Source: DTU032 sp964346175
GTDB taxonomy: Bacteria; Bacillota; Clostridia; Saccharofermentanales; DTU023
Direction of reading: 5' to 3'
Length of the DNA: 44,363 bases
NCBI GenBank assembly: GCA_964346175.1
Contig: CAYFTG010000013.1
Span: 1-44,363 of the forward strand
The position numbers and the translations under genes were made by a program. Shown in pieces: positions 32,553-41,161 of this stretch. Below the pieces are notes generated by a model. That model ran no database searches. It worked only from the letters and a program-made list of their open reading frames with translations, and was not told the DNA's origin. Positions within the stretch are counted from its first letter, which is position 1; each line of letters opens with the position of its first letter.

Positions 32553-34010
32553 ATGGAATTGAAATGGACTAATCGTCACAATATGACGATGTTAACCGAC
32601 TTCTATGAATTTACCATGGCAAATGGTTATCTCAAGAGCGGTATGCAAGATACGGAAGCTGTTTTTGACATGTTTTTCCGTACAGTACCGGAGAATGGTG
32701 GCTTTGCCATTATGGCCGGTCTGGAACAGCTCGTAGATCATTTAAAAAGCCTGGAATTTAATGATGCAGACCTCGCCTACTTGGAGAGTCTTAAGGTCTT
32801 TGATCAGGAATTTATTGATTATTTGCGTGATTTCGAATTCAGCTGCGATGTCTGGGCTGTAAACGAAGGACTGCCAATTTTCCCCGGAGAACCGATTCTG
32901 AAAGTTAAGGGTCCGATCATGCAAGCACAATTGATCGAGACCATGATTTTGCTGGTCCTAAACCACCAAAGTTTGATCTCTACCAAGGCTTCTCGCATTG
33001 TGCGAGCGGCAGGTGAGAGGACGGTTATGGAGTTCGGTGCCCGTCGCGCTCAGGGGATCGATGCAGCTGTGTTAGGTGCTCGTGCTGCCTATATTGGCGG
33101 TGTAAGCGGAACTTCTTGCACGATTGCGGGTGAATATTTTGATATCCCGGTCATGGGGACTATGGCGCATAGTTGGGTGCAGGCTTTTCCAACGGAATAT
33201 GAAGCCTTCGTAGCATATGCGGAAGCTTTTCCCGATGATGCTCAGCTCTTAGTAGATACCTACAACACCTTGCGTAGCGGTGTACCCAATGCTATTCGTG
33301 TTGCTAAAGATGTCTTAGAACCTCTGGGCAAGCGTCTCAAGGCAATCAGAATCGATTCAGGTGACCTAACTTATCTCAGTATAAATGCCAGAAAAATGCT
33401 GGATGATGCCGGCCTGCACGATTGCGGTATTACCGTCAGCAATTCAGTGGATGAATATCTGATTAGAGAGCTTCTGCATCAAGGGGCGAGAATTGATAAT
33501 TTCGGTGTCGGTGAGCGACTGATTACCTCGCGCTCAGATCCTGTTTTCGGCGGTGTCTACAAATTAGCCGCGGTGGAAGAGGATGGCCACTTGGAACCGA
33601 AGATGAAATTTTCCGATAATCCGGAGAAGGTGACCAACCCCGGCGACAAACAAGTCTACCGTCTCTTTGACCGAGCTACGGGCAAGGCGGAGGCGGATCT
33701 GATTACCTTAGCGGACGAAGTCATAGACGACAGCAGACCTTTGACTATTTTCGATCCTTACCATACATGGAAAAGGAAGACTTTGCCTGATTTCCGCGCC
33801 GAAGCCTTACTCAAGCCGGTTTTTGTGCGAGGCAAGTCAGTCTATAAGAAAAAGAGCGTCGAAGAAATCCGAACTTTCTGCTTAGAGCAGCAAGAAACGC
33901 TGTGGGATACTGTCAAACGCTTTGAAAAACCCCAAACCTATTATGTCGACTTGTCGGAGAAGCTCTGGAAGCTGAAGGATAATTTCCTACGGCAAAACAA
34001 CCCTGTATAA
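32553..34010 (+). CDS. pncB: nicotinate phosphoribosyltransferase
   Basis: Joins nicotinate to phosphoribosyl pyrophosphate with ATP, giving nicotinate mononucleotide for NAD salvage (Preiss-Handler route). It is 485 residues. The start MTMLTDFYEFTMANGY, EFGARRAQG and the phosphorylatable histidine in MGTMAHSWVQAF are typical, as is the IRIDSGDL phosphate-binding stretch. I use ATG 32553 after AAGAAGGGG; TTG 32550 is the alternative. The gene stands alone, with its own likely promoter and a terminator, and nothing nearby belongs to NAD metabolism. Confidence 0.95.
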   Translation: MELKWTNRHNMTMLTDFYEFTMANGYLKSGMQDTEAVFDMFFRTVPENGGFAIMAGLEQLVDHLKSLEFNDADLAYLESLKVFDQEFIDYLRDFEFSCDVWAVNEGLPIFPGEPILKVKGPIMQAQLIETMILLVLNHQSLISTKASRIVRAAGERTVMEFGARRAQGIDAAVLGARAAYIGGVSGTSCTIAGEYFDIPVMGTMAHSWVQAFPTEYEAFVAYAEAFPDDAQLLVDTYNTLRSGVPNAIRVAKDVLEPLGKRLKAIRIDSGDLTYLSINARKMLDDAGLHDCGITVSNSVDEYLIRELLHQGARIDNFGVGERLITSRSDPVFGGVYKLAAVEEDGHLEPKMKFSDNPEKVTNPGDKQVYRLFDRATGKAEADLITLADEVIDDSRPLTIFDPYHTWKRKTLPDFRAEALLKPVFVRGKSVYKKKSVEEIRTFCLEQQETLWDTVKRFEKPQTYYVDLSEKLWKLKDNFLRQNNPV

Positions 34011-34018
34011 ACAACTAT

Positions 34019-34041
34019 GCCCCGGCACTTACTGTCGGGGC
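34019..34041. terminator. bidirectional terminator between pncB and the aminotransferase gene
   Basis: A 9-bp stem GCCCCGGCA (34019-34027) with TGTCGGGGC (34033-34041), one G-U pair, loop CTTAC. It lies between two convergent genes. The T-rich stretch is short on both sides, so efficiency may be moderate. Confidence 0.65.
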
Positions 34042-34056
34042 TACTTATTACTGCGA

Positions 34057-35271
34057 CTATCTATATTTTTCGTAAGCATCTTTAAATCTGCTTAAACCGT
34101 TCTCGATGGTTTTCTTTGCCACACAATAGGAGACTCGCATGTAACCTTCACAGCCGAAGCTGTCAGACGGGACTGCCAGCACATTATATTCATCGCGCAA
34201 GAAGTCAGAGAAGGCCGGAGCGTCGTCGCCGGGTACTTTCATAAATAGATAGAACGCGCCCTCAGGCAAGAGTACCTCGTAACCGATTTCGCTCAGGCCG
34301 TTATAGAGAAGCTTGCGGTTGCTATCGTAGGTATCCGTATCCGTTTTAACATCTACTGTTAGTCCGATCATGTGCTGCAACAGACTCGGAGCGCAGACGT
34401 AGCCCATGGCGCGTGCAGCACCGCCGATCGCAGCGAAGAGCAATTCATGGCCTTCGAAAGTGGGTGGTACCAGAGCATAGCCGATACGGTCCCCCGGGAT
34501 AGACAAGGATTTGCTGTAGGAATAGGTCATGACCGTATACTCATAGATGGCCGGAATATGTGGTGCTACCTTGCCATCGTAGACGAGTTCGCGATAAGGT
34601 TCATCAGACACAATGAAGATGGGTCGCCTGTATTCTCTCGACTTTTTCCGTAAGAGAGAGGCGAGTTCTTCCAATTCCTGCTCGCTATATAATTTGCCGC
34701 TGGGATTATTAGGTGAGTTGATGATGATCGCTCTGGTATCGGGGCTGATGCGTTGCTCAATCGCGTCCAAGTCGATGCCGAATGAGGGAGGAGAGGCAGG
34801 GATTACACGCATCGTACCGTTTTGGCCCTCGATGAATGGTTTGTATTCAGGGAAATAAGGAGCCAAAACTATAAACTCGTTTGTTTCGCCTTCTTCTACT
34901 AGAGCTCTAAAGCTAGTGGATAAGGCTGCTGCGGCGCCGCAGGTCATGAAAATGTTGCTGCCCGCATAATTGGTCTTGTAGCGCCTGTTGAGTGAATCTG
35001 CGATGCTTTGGCGCACCGTCATATCGCCTGCGCTGCTGGTATAGCTGTGCAGTGCTTGCGGGTCCCGCTCTTGCAATAGCTCGAGAAAAGCGGCTTGCAC
35101 CTCTGCCGGGGGAGGTATGCTCGGGTTGCCGATACTGAAGTCAAATATGTTTTCCGCTCCGATTTCTTTGGCCTTGATCTGTCCATAGTCAAAGAGTTCG
35201 CGAATAGCCGAGCGTTGCTGACCGTAATGGAGTGACTCTTGATTTAGAGTAAAAGGTAGATTAGGACGCAT
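34057..35271 (-). CDS. PLP-dependent aminotransferase, class I/II
   Basis: A fold-type I aminotransferase of 404 residues. Visible active-site residues are N189 (SPNNPSG), D223 and Y226 (SDEPYRE), the PLP-binding lysine K254 in SYSKSLSIPGDR and R262. The start has AAGGAGG 6 nt away, inside the end of iorB, and the two genes overlap by 11 nt, so they are one operon. In that setting it most likely makes aryl-pyruvates (from Phe, Tyr or Trp) for the ior enzyme; the substrate is inference, since sequence motifs alone do not separate aromatic from aspartate or alanine types. Confidence 0.88.
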   Translation of the reverse strand: MRPNLPFTLNQESLHYGQQRSAIRELFDYGQIKAKEIGAENIFDFSIGNPSIPPPAEVQAAFLELLQERDPQALHSYTSSAGDMTVRQSIADSLNRRYKTNYAGSNIFMTCGAAAALSTSFRALVEEGETNEFIVLAPYFPEYKPFIEGQNGTMRVIPASPPSFGIDLDAIEQRISPDTRAIIINSPNNPSGKLYSEQELEELASLLRKKSREYRRPIFIVSDEPYRELVYDGKVAPHIPAIYEYTVMTYSYSKSLSIPGDRIGYALVPPTFEGHELLFAAIGGAARAMGYVCAPSLLQHMIGLTVDVKTDTDTYDSNRKLLYNGLSEIGYEVLLPEGAFYLFMKVPGDDAPAFSDFLRDEYNVLAVPSDSFGCEGYMRVSYCVAKKTIENGLSRFKDAYEKYR

Positions 35272-35866
35272 GGACTTCCTCCTTAGTTCGAGCTAATTCA
35301 CGACCGCGTTGAAAGGCCTCTTGGTTTAGCGCTAGGAAACGCTCGGGAATATTTTCTCTGAGAGCAGCTTCCCAGTCTAGTTCCTCTAGCTGTAATAACT
35401 CAGCCATTGCTCCCAGCATGACGATGTTCATTACTCGTGTATTGCCTAGCTCTTCGGCAACTGCGGCCGCATTAAAGGATGTAACTTTGAACTTCGCTTC
35501 TAGAGCCTCGATACAATTGTCCGGATACACTTCTTTGCCTGAAGCGACCGGAGGAGGCATGATGGCGTAATCGTTGACGATTACTAGAGCGCCCTCCTTC
35601 AAATATTCTGCACCCCGTACGGCTTCCATGCGTTCGAAAGCCAGCAGGATGTCCGCCTCTCCGATACCGATTAAGGGTGAATATACTTTTTTGCCATAGC
35701 GTATTTGCGTCGACACGCTGCCACCTCGTTGTGCCATGCCATGGACCTCACTCATTTTCACATCGTAGCCTGCGGCAACCAGAGCTGTAGTTAGGACATT
35801 GCTGAACAAGATCGTACCTTGGCCACCAACGCCGATCAAGACTATACTTTTCACTGTTTCACTCAT
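35261..35866 (-). CDS. iorB: indolepyruvate:ferredoxin oxidoreductase, beta subunit
   Basis: Small subunit of the oxygen-sensitive enzyme that converts aryl-pyruvates and CoA to aryl-acetyl-CoA with reduction of ferredoxin. It is 201 residues, the usual size for the gamma-type 2-oxoacid oxidoreductase domain. The signature GVGGQGTILFSNVL at the start and EVHGMAQRGGSVSTQIRYG are typical. It lies 40 nt after iorA and overlaps the aminotransferase by 11 nt. Confidence 0.94.
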   Translation of the reverse strand: MSETVKSIVLIGVGGQGTILFSNVLTTALVAAGYDVKMSEVHGMAQRGGSVSTQIRYGKKVYSPLIGIGEADILLAFERMEAVRGAEYLKEGALVIVNDYAIMPPPVASGKEVYPDNCIEALEAKFKVTSFNAAAVAEELGNTRVMNIVMLGAMAELLQLEELDWEAALRENIPERFLALNQEAFQRGRELARTKEEVHAS

Positions 35867-35906
35867 CAGACAACCTACTTTCTTCTTCCTTCTGAATCAT
35901 ACGGCT

Positions 35907-37649
35907 TTACTCAACTATGTGTATAGCATCGAAATTGCAGACTTGCAGACAGACAGTACAGCCGACGCACAAGCTTGGGTCGATATAGGATTTATTATCG
36001 ACATAATAAATAGCTGAACAACCTACACGGAGACAGCGCCTGCAAGAGGTGCATTTGTCGCGATCGACAGCACAAAGCTTGAAATCATGTTCGATATCTT
36101 TTATCAGTACGCAGGGGCGCTTGACGATCATGGCACAAGGCACTTCCGCTTGCATCGCCTCCTCAACGGCAGCTTCCATAGCCGTGAGATCTTGCGGGTC
36201 CACATTGATAATCTTGCTGTAACCGATGGCTTTGAAGATAGCTTCAATCGAAACCTTCTCGGCGATTTCACCGGAAAGTGTCTTGCCGGTGCCCGGATTA
36301 TCTTGCTGCCCGGTCATGCTGGTAGTGCTGTTATCTAGGACCACCGGGATCACGCGGCCGCGATTATAGAGTATTTCTATAGCGCCGGTAATGCCGCTAT
36401 GAAAGAAGGTCGAATCTCCCAGCACACCAAAGATGACTTTGTCTTCACCGCTGACCTCAAAGGCTTTGGCCATACCCATCGCTGCGGAGAAGCCAGCTCC
36501 CATACAAATGACCGAATCAATGGCGCTCAGAGGAGCTGAACCTCCCAATGTGTAGCAGCCGATATCGCCGGCGATGATGGCCTTTTTTTGCTTGCGAATG
36601 GTGTAGAAAAAACCGCGGTGAGGGCAGCCGGGGCACAGGGAGGGTGGACGAGCCACGGGAGTCACATCCAGTTCCACGGGCTCGCTTTTTTCGCCACTAA
36701 GACTATCGCGCACAATAACAGGATTGAGTTCGAACATCTCCGGGAAAATCTCCTTGCCGTGCACTTTGATGCCCAAAGCTTTAATTTGCTCTTCCAGGAA
36801 AGGATCCAGCTCCTCCAGGACATATATCTCATCGACCACCTCGGCAAATTTGCGAATCAAATTTGCCGGCAGGGGATAGGTGAAGCCTAAAGTCAAAAAG
36901 GAATAATCAGCAGGGAAAACCTCACGCGCGAATTGCACCGAGATGCCGGAGGCGATTACGCCGTATTCAGTCTTATTGATTTCCAGCTTATTGAAGTCAC
37001 TAGTATCACTGTATTCGGCTAAATCGCACATTCTTTGTTCCAAGATCGGCCTATGCGCTCTAGCGTTAGCAGGAGAGCTGATAAACTTCGCAGGATTTTT
37101 CTTGTAGGCTAAATGCTCAATCTCTTGAGCTGCCCCAAGTTCAACTAGGCTCTTAGAATGGCAGACTCGAGTGGTCATGCGGAAGAACACCGGCGTGTCG
37201 AAGCGCTCAGAGAGCTCATATGCCTCCCGAATCATGTCGAGACATTCCTGGCTATCTGACGGCTCAAACATCGGCATTTTGGCAGCACGCGCATAATGAC
37301 GGTTGTCCTGTTCGTTCTGCGAAGAGTGCATGCTGGGATCGTCCGCAGAGATGATGACAAAACCCCGACCCACTCCGTCGTAGACAGCGTTAAAGATAGG
37401 ATCGGCAGCGACATTGATACCAACGTGTTTCATCACCGCTACCGAGCGGACACCTGCAATGGAAGCGCCGTAGGCAACCTCAGTTGCAACCTTTTCGTTC
37501 GGTGCCCATTCGGAATAGACACCCTCATATTGATTTAAATTCTCTAGAATCTCTGTGCTAGGAGTACCCGGATATGCGCTGGCTACTTTAACTCCGGCTT
37601 CATAAAGACCGCGGGCTACTGCTTCATTCCCTGACATTAGTCGTTTCAC
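35907..37649 (-). CDS. iorA: indolepyruvate:ferredoxin oxidoreductase, alpha subunit
   Basis: Large subunit, 580 residues. The order is a pyrimidine-binding-type domain (VKVASAYPGTPSTEILENL), a middle domain, a thiamine diphosphate domain (CPGCPHRGFFYTIRK and GDSTFFHSGITGAIEI), and a C-terminal two-cluster ferredoxin domain with C533, C536, C539, C544 and C561, C564, C567, C571. All expected cysteines are there. It starts with GTG, GAGG lying 7 nt before it. It belongs to an aromatic amino-acid oxidation operon with iorB and the aminotransferase; reduced ferredoxin could be used for energy conservation or hydrogen. Confidence 0.95.
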   Translation of the reverse strand: MKRLMSGNEAVARGLYEAGVKVASAYPGTPSTEILENLNQYEGVYSEWAPNEKVATEVAYGASIAGVRSVAVMKHVGINVAADPIFNAVYDGVGRGFVIISADDPSMHSSQNEQDNRHYARAAKMPMFEPSDSQECLDMIREAYELSERFDTPVFFRMTTRVCHSKSLVELGAAQEIEHLAYKKNPAKFISSPANARAHRPILEQRMCDLAEYSDTSDFNKLEINKTEYGVIASGISVQFAREVFPADYSFLTLGFTYPLPANLIRKFAEVVDEIYVLEELDPFLEEQIKALGIKVHGKEIFPEMFELNPVIVRDSLSGEKSEPVELDVTPVARPPSLCPGCPHRGFFYTIRKQKKAIIAGDIGCYTLGGSAPLSAIDSVICMGAGFSAAMGMAKAFEVSGEDKVIFGVLGDSTFFHSGITGAIEILYNRGRVIPVVLDNSTTSMTGQQDNPGTGKTLSGEIAEKVSIEAIFKAIGYSKIINVDPQDLTAMEAAVEEAMQAEVPCAMIVKRPCVLIKDIEHDFKLCAVDRDKCTSCRRCLRVGCSAIYYVDNKSYIDPSLCVGCTVCLQVCNFDAIHIVE

Positions 37650-37771
37650 ACAAATACCTCACTTTTCATGAAAGAAATATATGTAACTTACCCCTCTGCA
37701 TAAGCTTAACAAAAGTATCGTTGATATACAATTAAAACACTTGAATATTGACAAGAAATGAACTTGAAAAA

Positions 37772-38977
37772 TTACTTTTCTTTGATAACGCCTTCCGGAA
37801 TTTGCTCAGTACTGCTCGTCTGATACGCTCGCTCCACTGAAATGATCAGCTGTAGATCAGGATGTGCGTGGGCAATAGAGTCCCGGAAAGTTTTCCGCAC
37901 CTCATCATCGTCAATCTCTATCTCATCCGGAAGGGAAACGTCGAAGGCTAGAATGGATTCACTCACTGTTTCAAACTGTTGCAGATCGTGCACGTCTACT
38001 TTCTCATCGATACTGTGAGCAGCCTTATGCAGGAGCTCTTCTAACTCTTTACTTAGCGGATCTTTCAAACTTGTCGGATCAGCGTGCAACACTAGTTCCA
38101 AACCGTATTCGTCGTAAAAACGACGCTCAATGCGATCAAGTAAGAGGTGTGCGGCAATGAAACTAATTTTGCTGTCGATTTCGACATGGGCTGATGCATG
38201 CATATTGCCCGGTCCATAATCGTGAACCAAAAGGTCATGCACGCCGATGATGCGCGGATCAGATTCCATTATCTCGTCGATAATATGATTTTCCAGTTCA
38301 TTGGAGGGCGGAGATCCTATCAGCCGGTTGATCATGTTACGAATGATATCAATGGCTGACCACAGGATGAATATACTTACCACTAAGCCTGCAAGCCCGT
38401 CAAGATTAAGTCTCCAGAGGGAAAAAGCGATGGTGGAAAATAACACTGCCAAAGTGGCTAGAGTGTCAGCCAAGCTGTCTTTTGCACTTGCGCGCATAGC
38501 AGGTGAGCTCAAACGATTTGCCTTTGCCTGATAGAAGAAAAATAGAAATCCTTTCACAGCAATGGAGAAACCCAAGGAGAGGAAGGAAATGAGGTCGAAG
38601 CTCAAATCTACCGGATTAATAATTCGCTCTATGGACTGACGTGCCAAACTTAAGCCGACTATCAACATACCAAGTGCGATTATGGAAGAGGCTATATATT
38701 CGGCTCTCGCATGGCCAAAGGGGTGTTCTTTGTCTGCAGGCTTGCTGGAATAGACGAAAGAAAATAAGGTAACAACTGAGGAAATAGCATCGGAAACGTT
38801 ATTCCAGCCATCTGCACTTATAGCAACACTTCCTGAGAGGTATCCGGCAAGCAATTTAGAAATAGCAAGAAAAATATTGAGGCTTATCCCCAGTATCGCA
38901 GCTCTAACGCCTTGCGATTTTCGCTCTTTGTCTTCAGCGCCGTCCTGAGCCGCTATTCTAAGTTCTTGCAGATCCAT
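37772..38977 (-). CDS. cation diffusion facilitator, MntE-like
   Basis: Membrane exporter of divalent metal ions, driven by proton exchange. It is 401 residues with about six hydrophobic segments followed by a long cytosolic C-terminal part (about 190 residues; the basic family has about 100). The transport site reads N60xxxD64 in GWNNVSD and D168xxxD172 in KDSLAD, without the His typical of zinc exporters, which points to manganese-type (MntE-like) family members. ATG 38977 has AAAGGA upstream; TTG 38980 is an alternative. It lies 122 nt before iorA on the same strand, but a functional link is not evident. Confidence 0.87.
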   Translation of the reverse strand: MDLQELRIAAQDGAEDKERKSQGVRAAILGISLNIFLAISKLLAGYLSGSVAISADGWNNVSDAISSVVTLFSFVYSSKPADKEHPFGHARAEYIASSIIALGMLIVGLSLARQSIERIINPVDLSFDLISFLSLGFSIAVKGFLFFFYQAKANRLSSPAMRASAKDSLADTLATLAVLFSTIAFSLWRLNLDGLAGLVVSIFILWSAIDIIRNMINRLIGSPPSNELENHIIDEIMESDPRIIGVHDLLVHDYGPGNMHASAHVEIDSKISFIAAHLLLDRIERRFYDEYGLELVLHADPTSLKDPLSKELEELLHKAAHSIDEKVDVHDLQQFETVSESILAFDVSLPDEIEIDDDEVRKTFRDSIAHAHPDLQLIISVERAYQTSSTEQIPEGVIKEK

Positions 38978-39014
38978 CAATAGTTCCTTTCAAGCTAGTA
39001 AAAATAACAAAACC

Positions 39015-39023
39015 ATTCTAACA
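39015..39023 (-). promoter_or_regulatory. extended -10 promoter for the CDF gene
   Basis: On the minus strand TGTTAGAAT is an extended -10 element 38 nt before the ATG. No good -35 box is seen; that region is covered by a palindrome. Confidence 0.4.
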
Positions 39024-39027
39024 CAGC

Positions 39028-39054
39028 GGCTTAGTTTTGCTTTGCGACTAAGCC
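39028..39054. repeat. 8-bp inverted repeat upstream of the CDF promoter
   Basis: GGCTTAGT (39028-39035) and ACTAAGCC (39047-39054) match perfectly, 11 nt apart, and occupy the region where a -35 box would lie. This is an operator-like position for a metal-responsive regulator, but it could also form a hairpin on the opposite strand. Confidence 0.45.
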
Positions 39055-39305
39055 TAAGTCTCGTCATAGAATGTGCGTTACAGAGTAGAAAAAGATCCGG
39101 AAAGCCCTATTTATAAGCATCATTTGATTATAGAAGCGTACCTTTTAGGAGAGTATTTGCCTTATATAGTTCTTTTGTCATAAAATTTTGCCAAGTCTAC
39201 TGTTGTAGCATCACAATTCATGACTAGCTTCATGTTATTATCGTTCTTAATATTAATTAAAAAGACCAATGCCGCATCCGCGCATTGAGTGGAGGTTTTA
39301 TATAA
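39055..39305. other. non-coding gap between the CDF gene and the condensation-domain gene
   Basis: AT-rich divergent intergenic region. Apart from the promoter at 39157-39186 I see no gene or RNA motif in it. Confidence 0.4.
39157..39186 (+). promoter_or_regulatory. possible promoter for the condensation-domain gene
   Basis: TTGCCT (39157-39162), an 18-nt spacer and TAAAAT (39181-39186), followed by a leader of about 110 nt. Confidence 0.4.
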
Positions 39306-40601
39306 GTGACAAGTACATCAGCAAGTTATCCAACTGCTGTTCGACATAGAGAGTGGTATCGTCTCGATAATGCAGGCAAGTTATATCCTGCAATAACTAC
39401 ATCCAAATGGAATTCAGTCTTTAGAGTCAGTATAATTCTGAAAAACGAAATCGATCCTCAGATCTTACAGGAGGCGCTAGATTCAGTTTTTCCCCGTTTC
39501 CCTATTTTGCAGACTCAATTATGCACGGGATTATTTTGGTATTATTTGGAAAAAAATCCCAAGCGTCTGCTAATTCAGCGAGACGAGGGCGCACCTTGCG
39601 AGTATCTGCCTTGGCAAGAAAAGAATATGCATTTGTTGCGGGTAAGTTACCTGGAGCAACGGATCTCCATCGATTTTTTCCATGCCATTACAGATGGTGC
39701 CGGTTCGATGGTTTTCTTAAAAACTCTCGTAGCCGAATACCTGAGACTGAGCGGCACGGACATTCCTTACCATAGCGGCGTGCTCGATCCGAGCGAAGAG
39801 CCTAATAGTGGGGAGACAGAAGATGCCTTCCAAAGGATGCCATTGCCGCAGAAAACTCGCAGAGAGTATAGTAGCAAAGCCTTTAGAATGCCGGGCGACA
39901 AACGCAAATCAAGCGAGCGTCATATGATCACATACCGGATGCCCGTTGATCAAATCAAAGCTAAAGCCAAGGCGATCGGTGTAACTATCACTGAATATCT
40001 GGTAGCGATAAAACTCTATATTGCTTACCAAGAACAGTTGAAGAATAAGAAGAGAAAACCATTACCTGTGAGAGTTTCAGTTCCGGTTAATATGCGCTCT
40101 TTCTTTCCGACGCAGAGTCTCCGAAATTGTTCCTGGTTTGTTAGTCCCGAACTGGCGCCGCCTTTTGAAACAACATCACTCGAAGACATTGCTTTGTCAG
40201 TACGTGAATATATGAAGCAGGCCTTGGTGCCCGAGAAGCTTTATGCTTCAATTGCCCCCAATGTGGCCAATGAAAGAGGCTTATTGCGTTTTGCACCTTT
40301 GCCTCTAAAAAACTTGGTAATTAGATCTGTGTACAAGGCGATGGGCAGTAAGTCGAAAACAACGACACTTACGAACTTGGGACTCTTTACAGCACCTCCG
40401 GAGATGATGGAGCAGATCGAACGTGTCGAAACCATTATCGGACCGGATAGGGTAGCCTGTACTAGTGCAGCTATAATTACTTTAGCAGAGCATATGTACG
40501 TAACCTACACCAGCAATCAAGAAGAGCCGATTATGGCCCATGAATTTGAGAAGCTGTTGCAGTTGCAAGGAATATCAGTTCAAAAGGAGGTTTTGTGGTA
40601 G
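39306..40601 (+). CDS. stand-alone condensation-domain / acyltransferase-like protein
   Basis: A 431-residue soluble protein of the CoA-dependent acyltransferase (condensation-domain-like) superfamily. The catalytic motif HxxxDG is intact as HAITDG (H126, D130, G131). The N-terminal RLDNAGKLYPAITTSKWNSV resembles alcohol acetyltransferase-type entries found in Clostridia. No carrier-protein or adenylation domain is attached, so it is not part of a classical peptide-synthetase module in this window. The reaction and substrate are unknown. It starts with GTG, GGAGG lying 10 nt before it. A possible partner is the acyl-CoA ligase 560 nt downstream, but a tRNA and terminator separate them. Confidence 0.72.
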   Translation: MTSTSASYPTAVRHREWYRLDNAGKLYPAITTSKWNSVFRVSIILKNEIDPQILQEALDSVFPRFPILQTQLCTGLFWYYLEKNPKRLLIQRDEGAPCEYLPWQEKNMHLLRVSYLEQRISIDFFHAITDGAGSMVFLKTLVAEYLRLSGTDIPYHSGVLDPSEEPNSGETEDAFQRMPLPQKTRREYSSKAFRMPGDKRKSSERHMITYRMPVDQIKAKAKAIGVTITEYLVAIKLYIAYQEQLKNKKRKPLPVRVSVPVNMRSFFPTQSLRNCSWFVSPELAPPFETTSLEDIALSVREYMKQALVPEKLYASIAPNVANERGLLRFAPLPLKNLVIRSVYKAMGSKSKTTTLTNLGLFTAPPEMMEQIERVETIIGPDRVACTSAAIITLAEHMYVTYTSNQEEPIMAHEFEKLLQLQGISVQKEVLW

Positions 40602-40767
40602 TGTCTGTTTCAAACGTACTTTCAGGATATTTTATTTTTGTAGCGTCTTTGTTCCTTAGGGGGGCAAGAAGCGTCCGGCATTATTCACTTGACTTTTTTG
40701 CTTTAATGCGAAGAAAGCTTCATGTTTGAATTTTGAGTTTCGATTAGTTAATTTCAGTTAATAAAAT
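40602..40767. other. non-coding stretch after the condensation-domain gene
   Basis: AT-rich and without a convincing gene, promoter or RNA. It ends at the shared terminator at 40768. Confidence 0.4.
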
Positions 40768-40799
40768 AAAGGGCTTGCGGTTAAACTGCAAGCCCTTTT
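40768..40799. terminator. bidirectional terminator (condensation gene and tRNA-Ala)
   Basis: An 11-bp stem AAAGGGCTTGC (40768-40778) with GCAAGCCCTTT (40788-40798), extendable inward by three pairs. It ends in TTTT on the plus strand and runs into TTTATTTTATT on the minus strand. It closes both converging transcripts. Confidence 0.85.
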
Positions 40800-40801
40800 G
40801 C

Positions 40802-40877
<76 letters not shown>

Positions 40878-40916
40878 ACGGCGATGTGAAATGGAAAATT
40901 TCAACAAGCGAACTAT

Positions 40917-40945
40917 AGTCTAAACAGAAGCTAATAACTTGTCAA
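40917..40945 (-). promoter_or_regulatory. promoter of tRNA-Ala
   Basis: On the minus strand a perfect TTGACA (40940-40945), a 17-nt spacer and TAGACT (40917-40922) lie about 40 nt before the tRNA 5' end. Confidence 0.75.
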
Positions 40946-41086
40946 GCATAAATTGTGAAATGTCTTTTCTCCGCAGAAAGTAAGATTAGTGCACTTAATT
41001 ATCTTAATCAGAGTTGCGACGACCCTGTATCTTTCTACCTCACTTTTGCCCTCAGTGTCTCCTAGGCTTTTGAAACTTGAAACGGA
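40946..41086. other. non-coding stretch between the tRNA and acyl-CoA ligase promoters
   Basis: AT-rich, between two divergent promoters. I see no gene or structured RNA here. Confidence 0.4.
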
Positions 41087-41115
41087 TTGATTTGATATAG
41101 TAACATACTTATAAT
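41087..41115 (+). promoter_or_regulatory. promoter of the acyl-CoA ligase gene
   Basis: TTGATT (41087-41092), a 17-nt spacer and a perfect TATAAT (41110-41115), with a leader of about 40 nt. Confidence 0.7.
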
Positions 41116-41161
41116 ATTTTGACTAAAATGAGTACCGTGGAACAAAAACGAGGAGTTATGT

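Noticed and set aside
37706..37712. TTAACAA, resembling half of a Rex (NADH-sensing) operator ahead of iorA
   Set aside because: The second half-site is not present at the required spacing.
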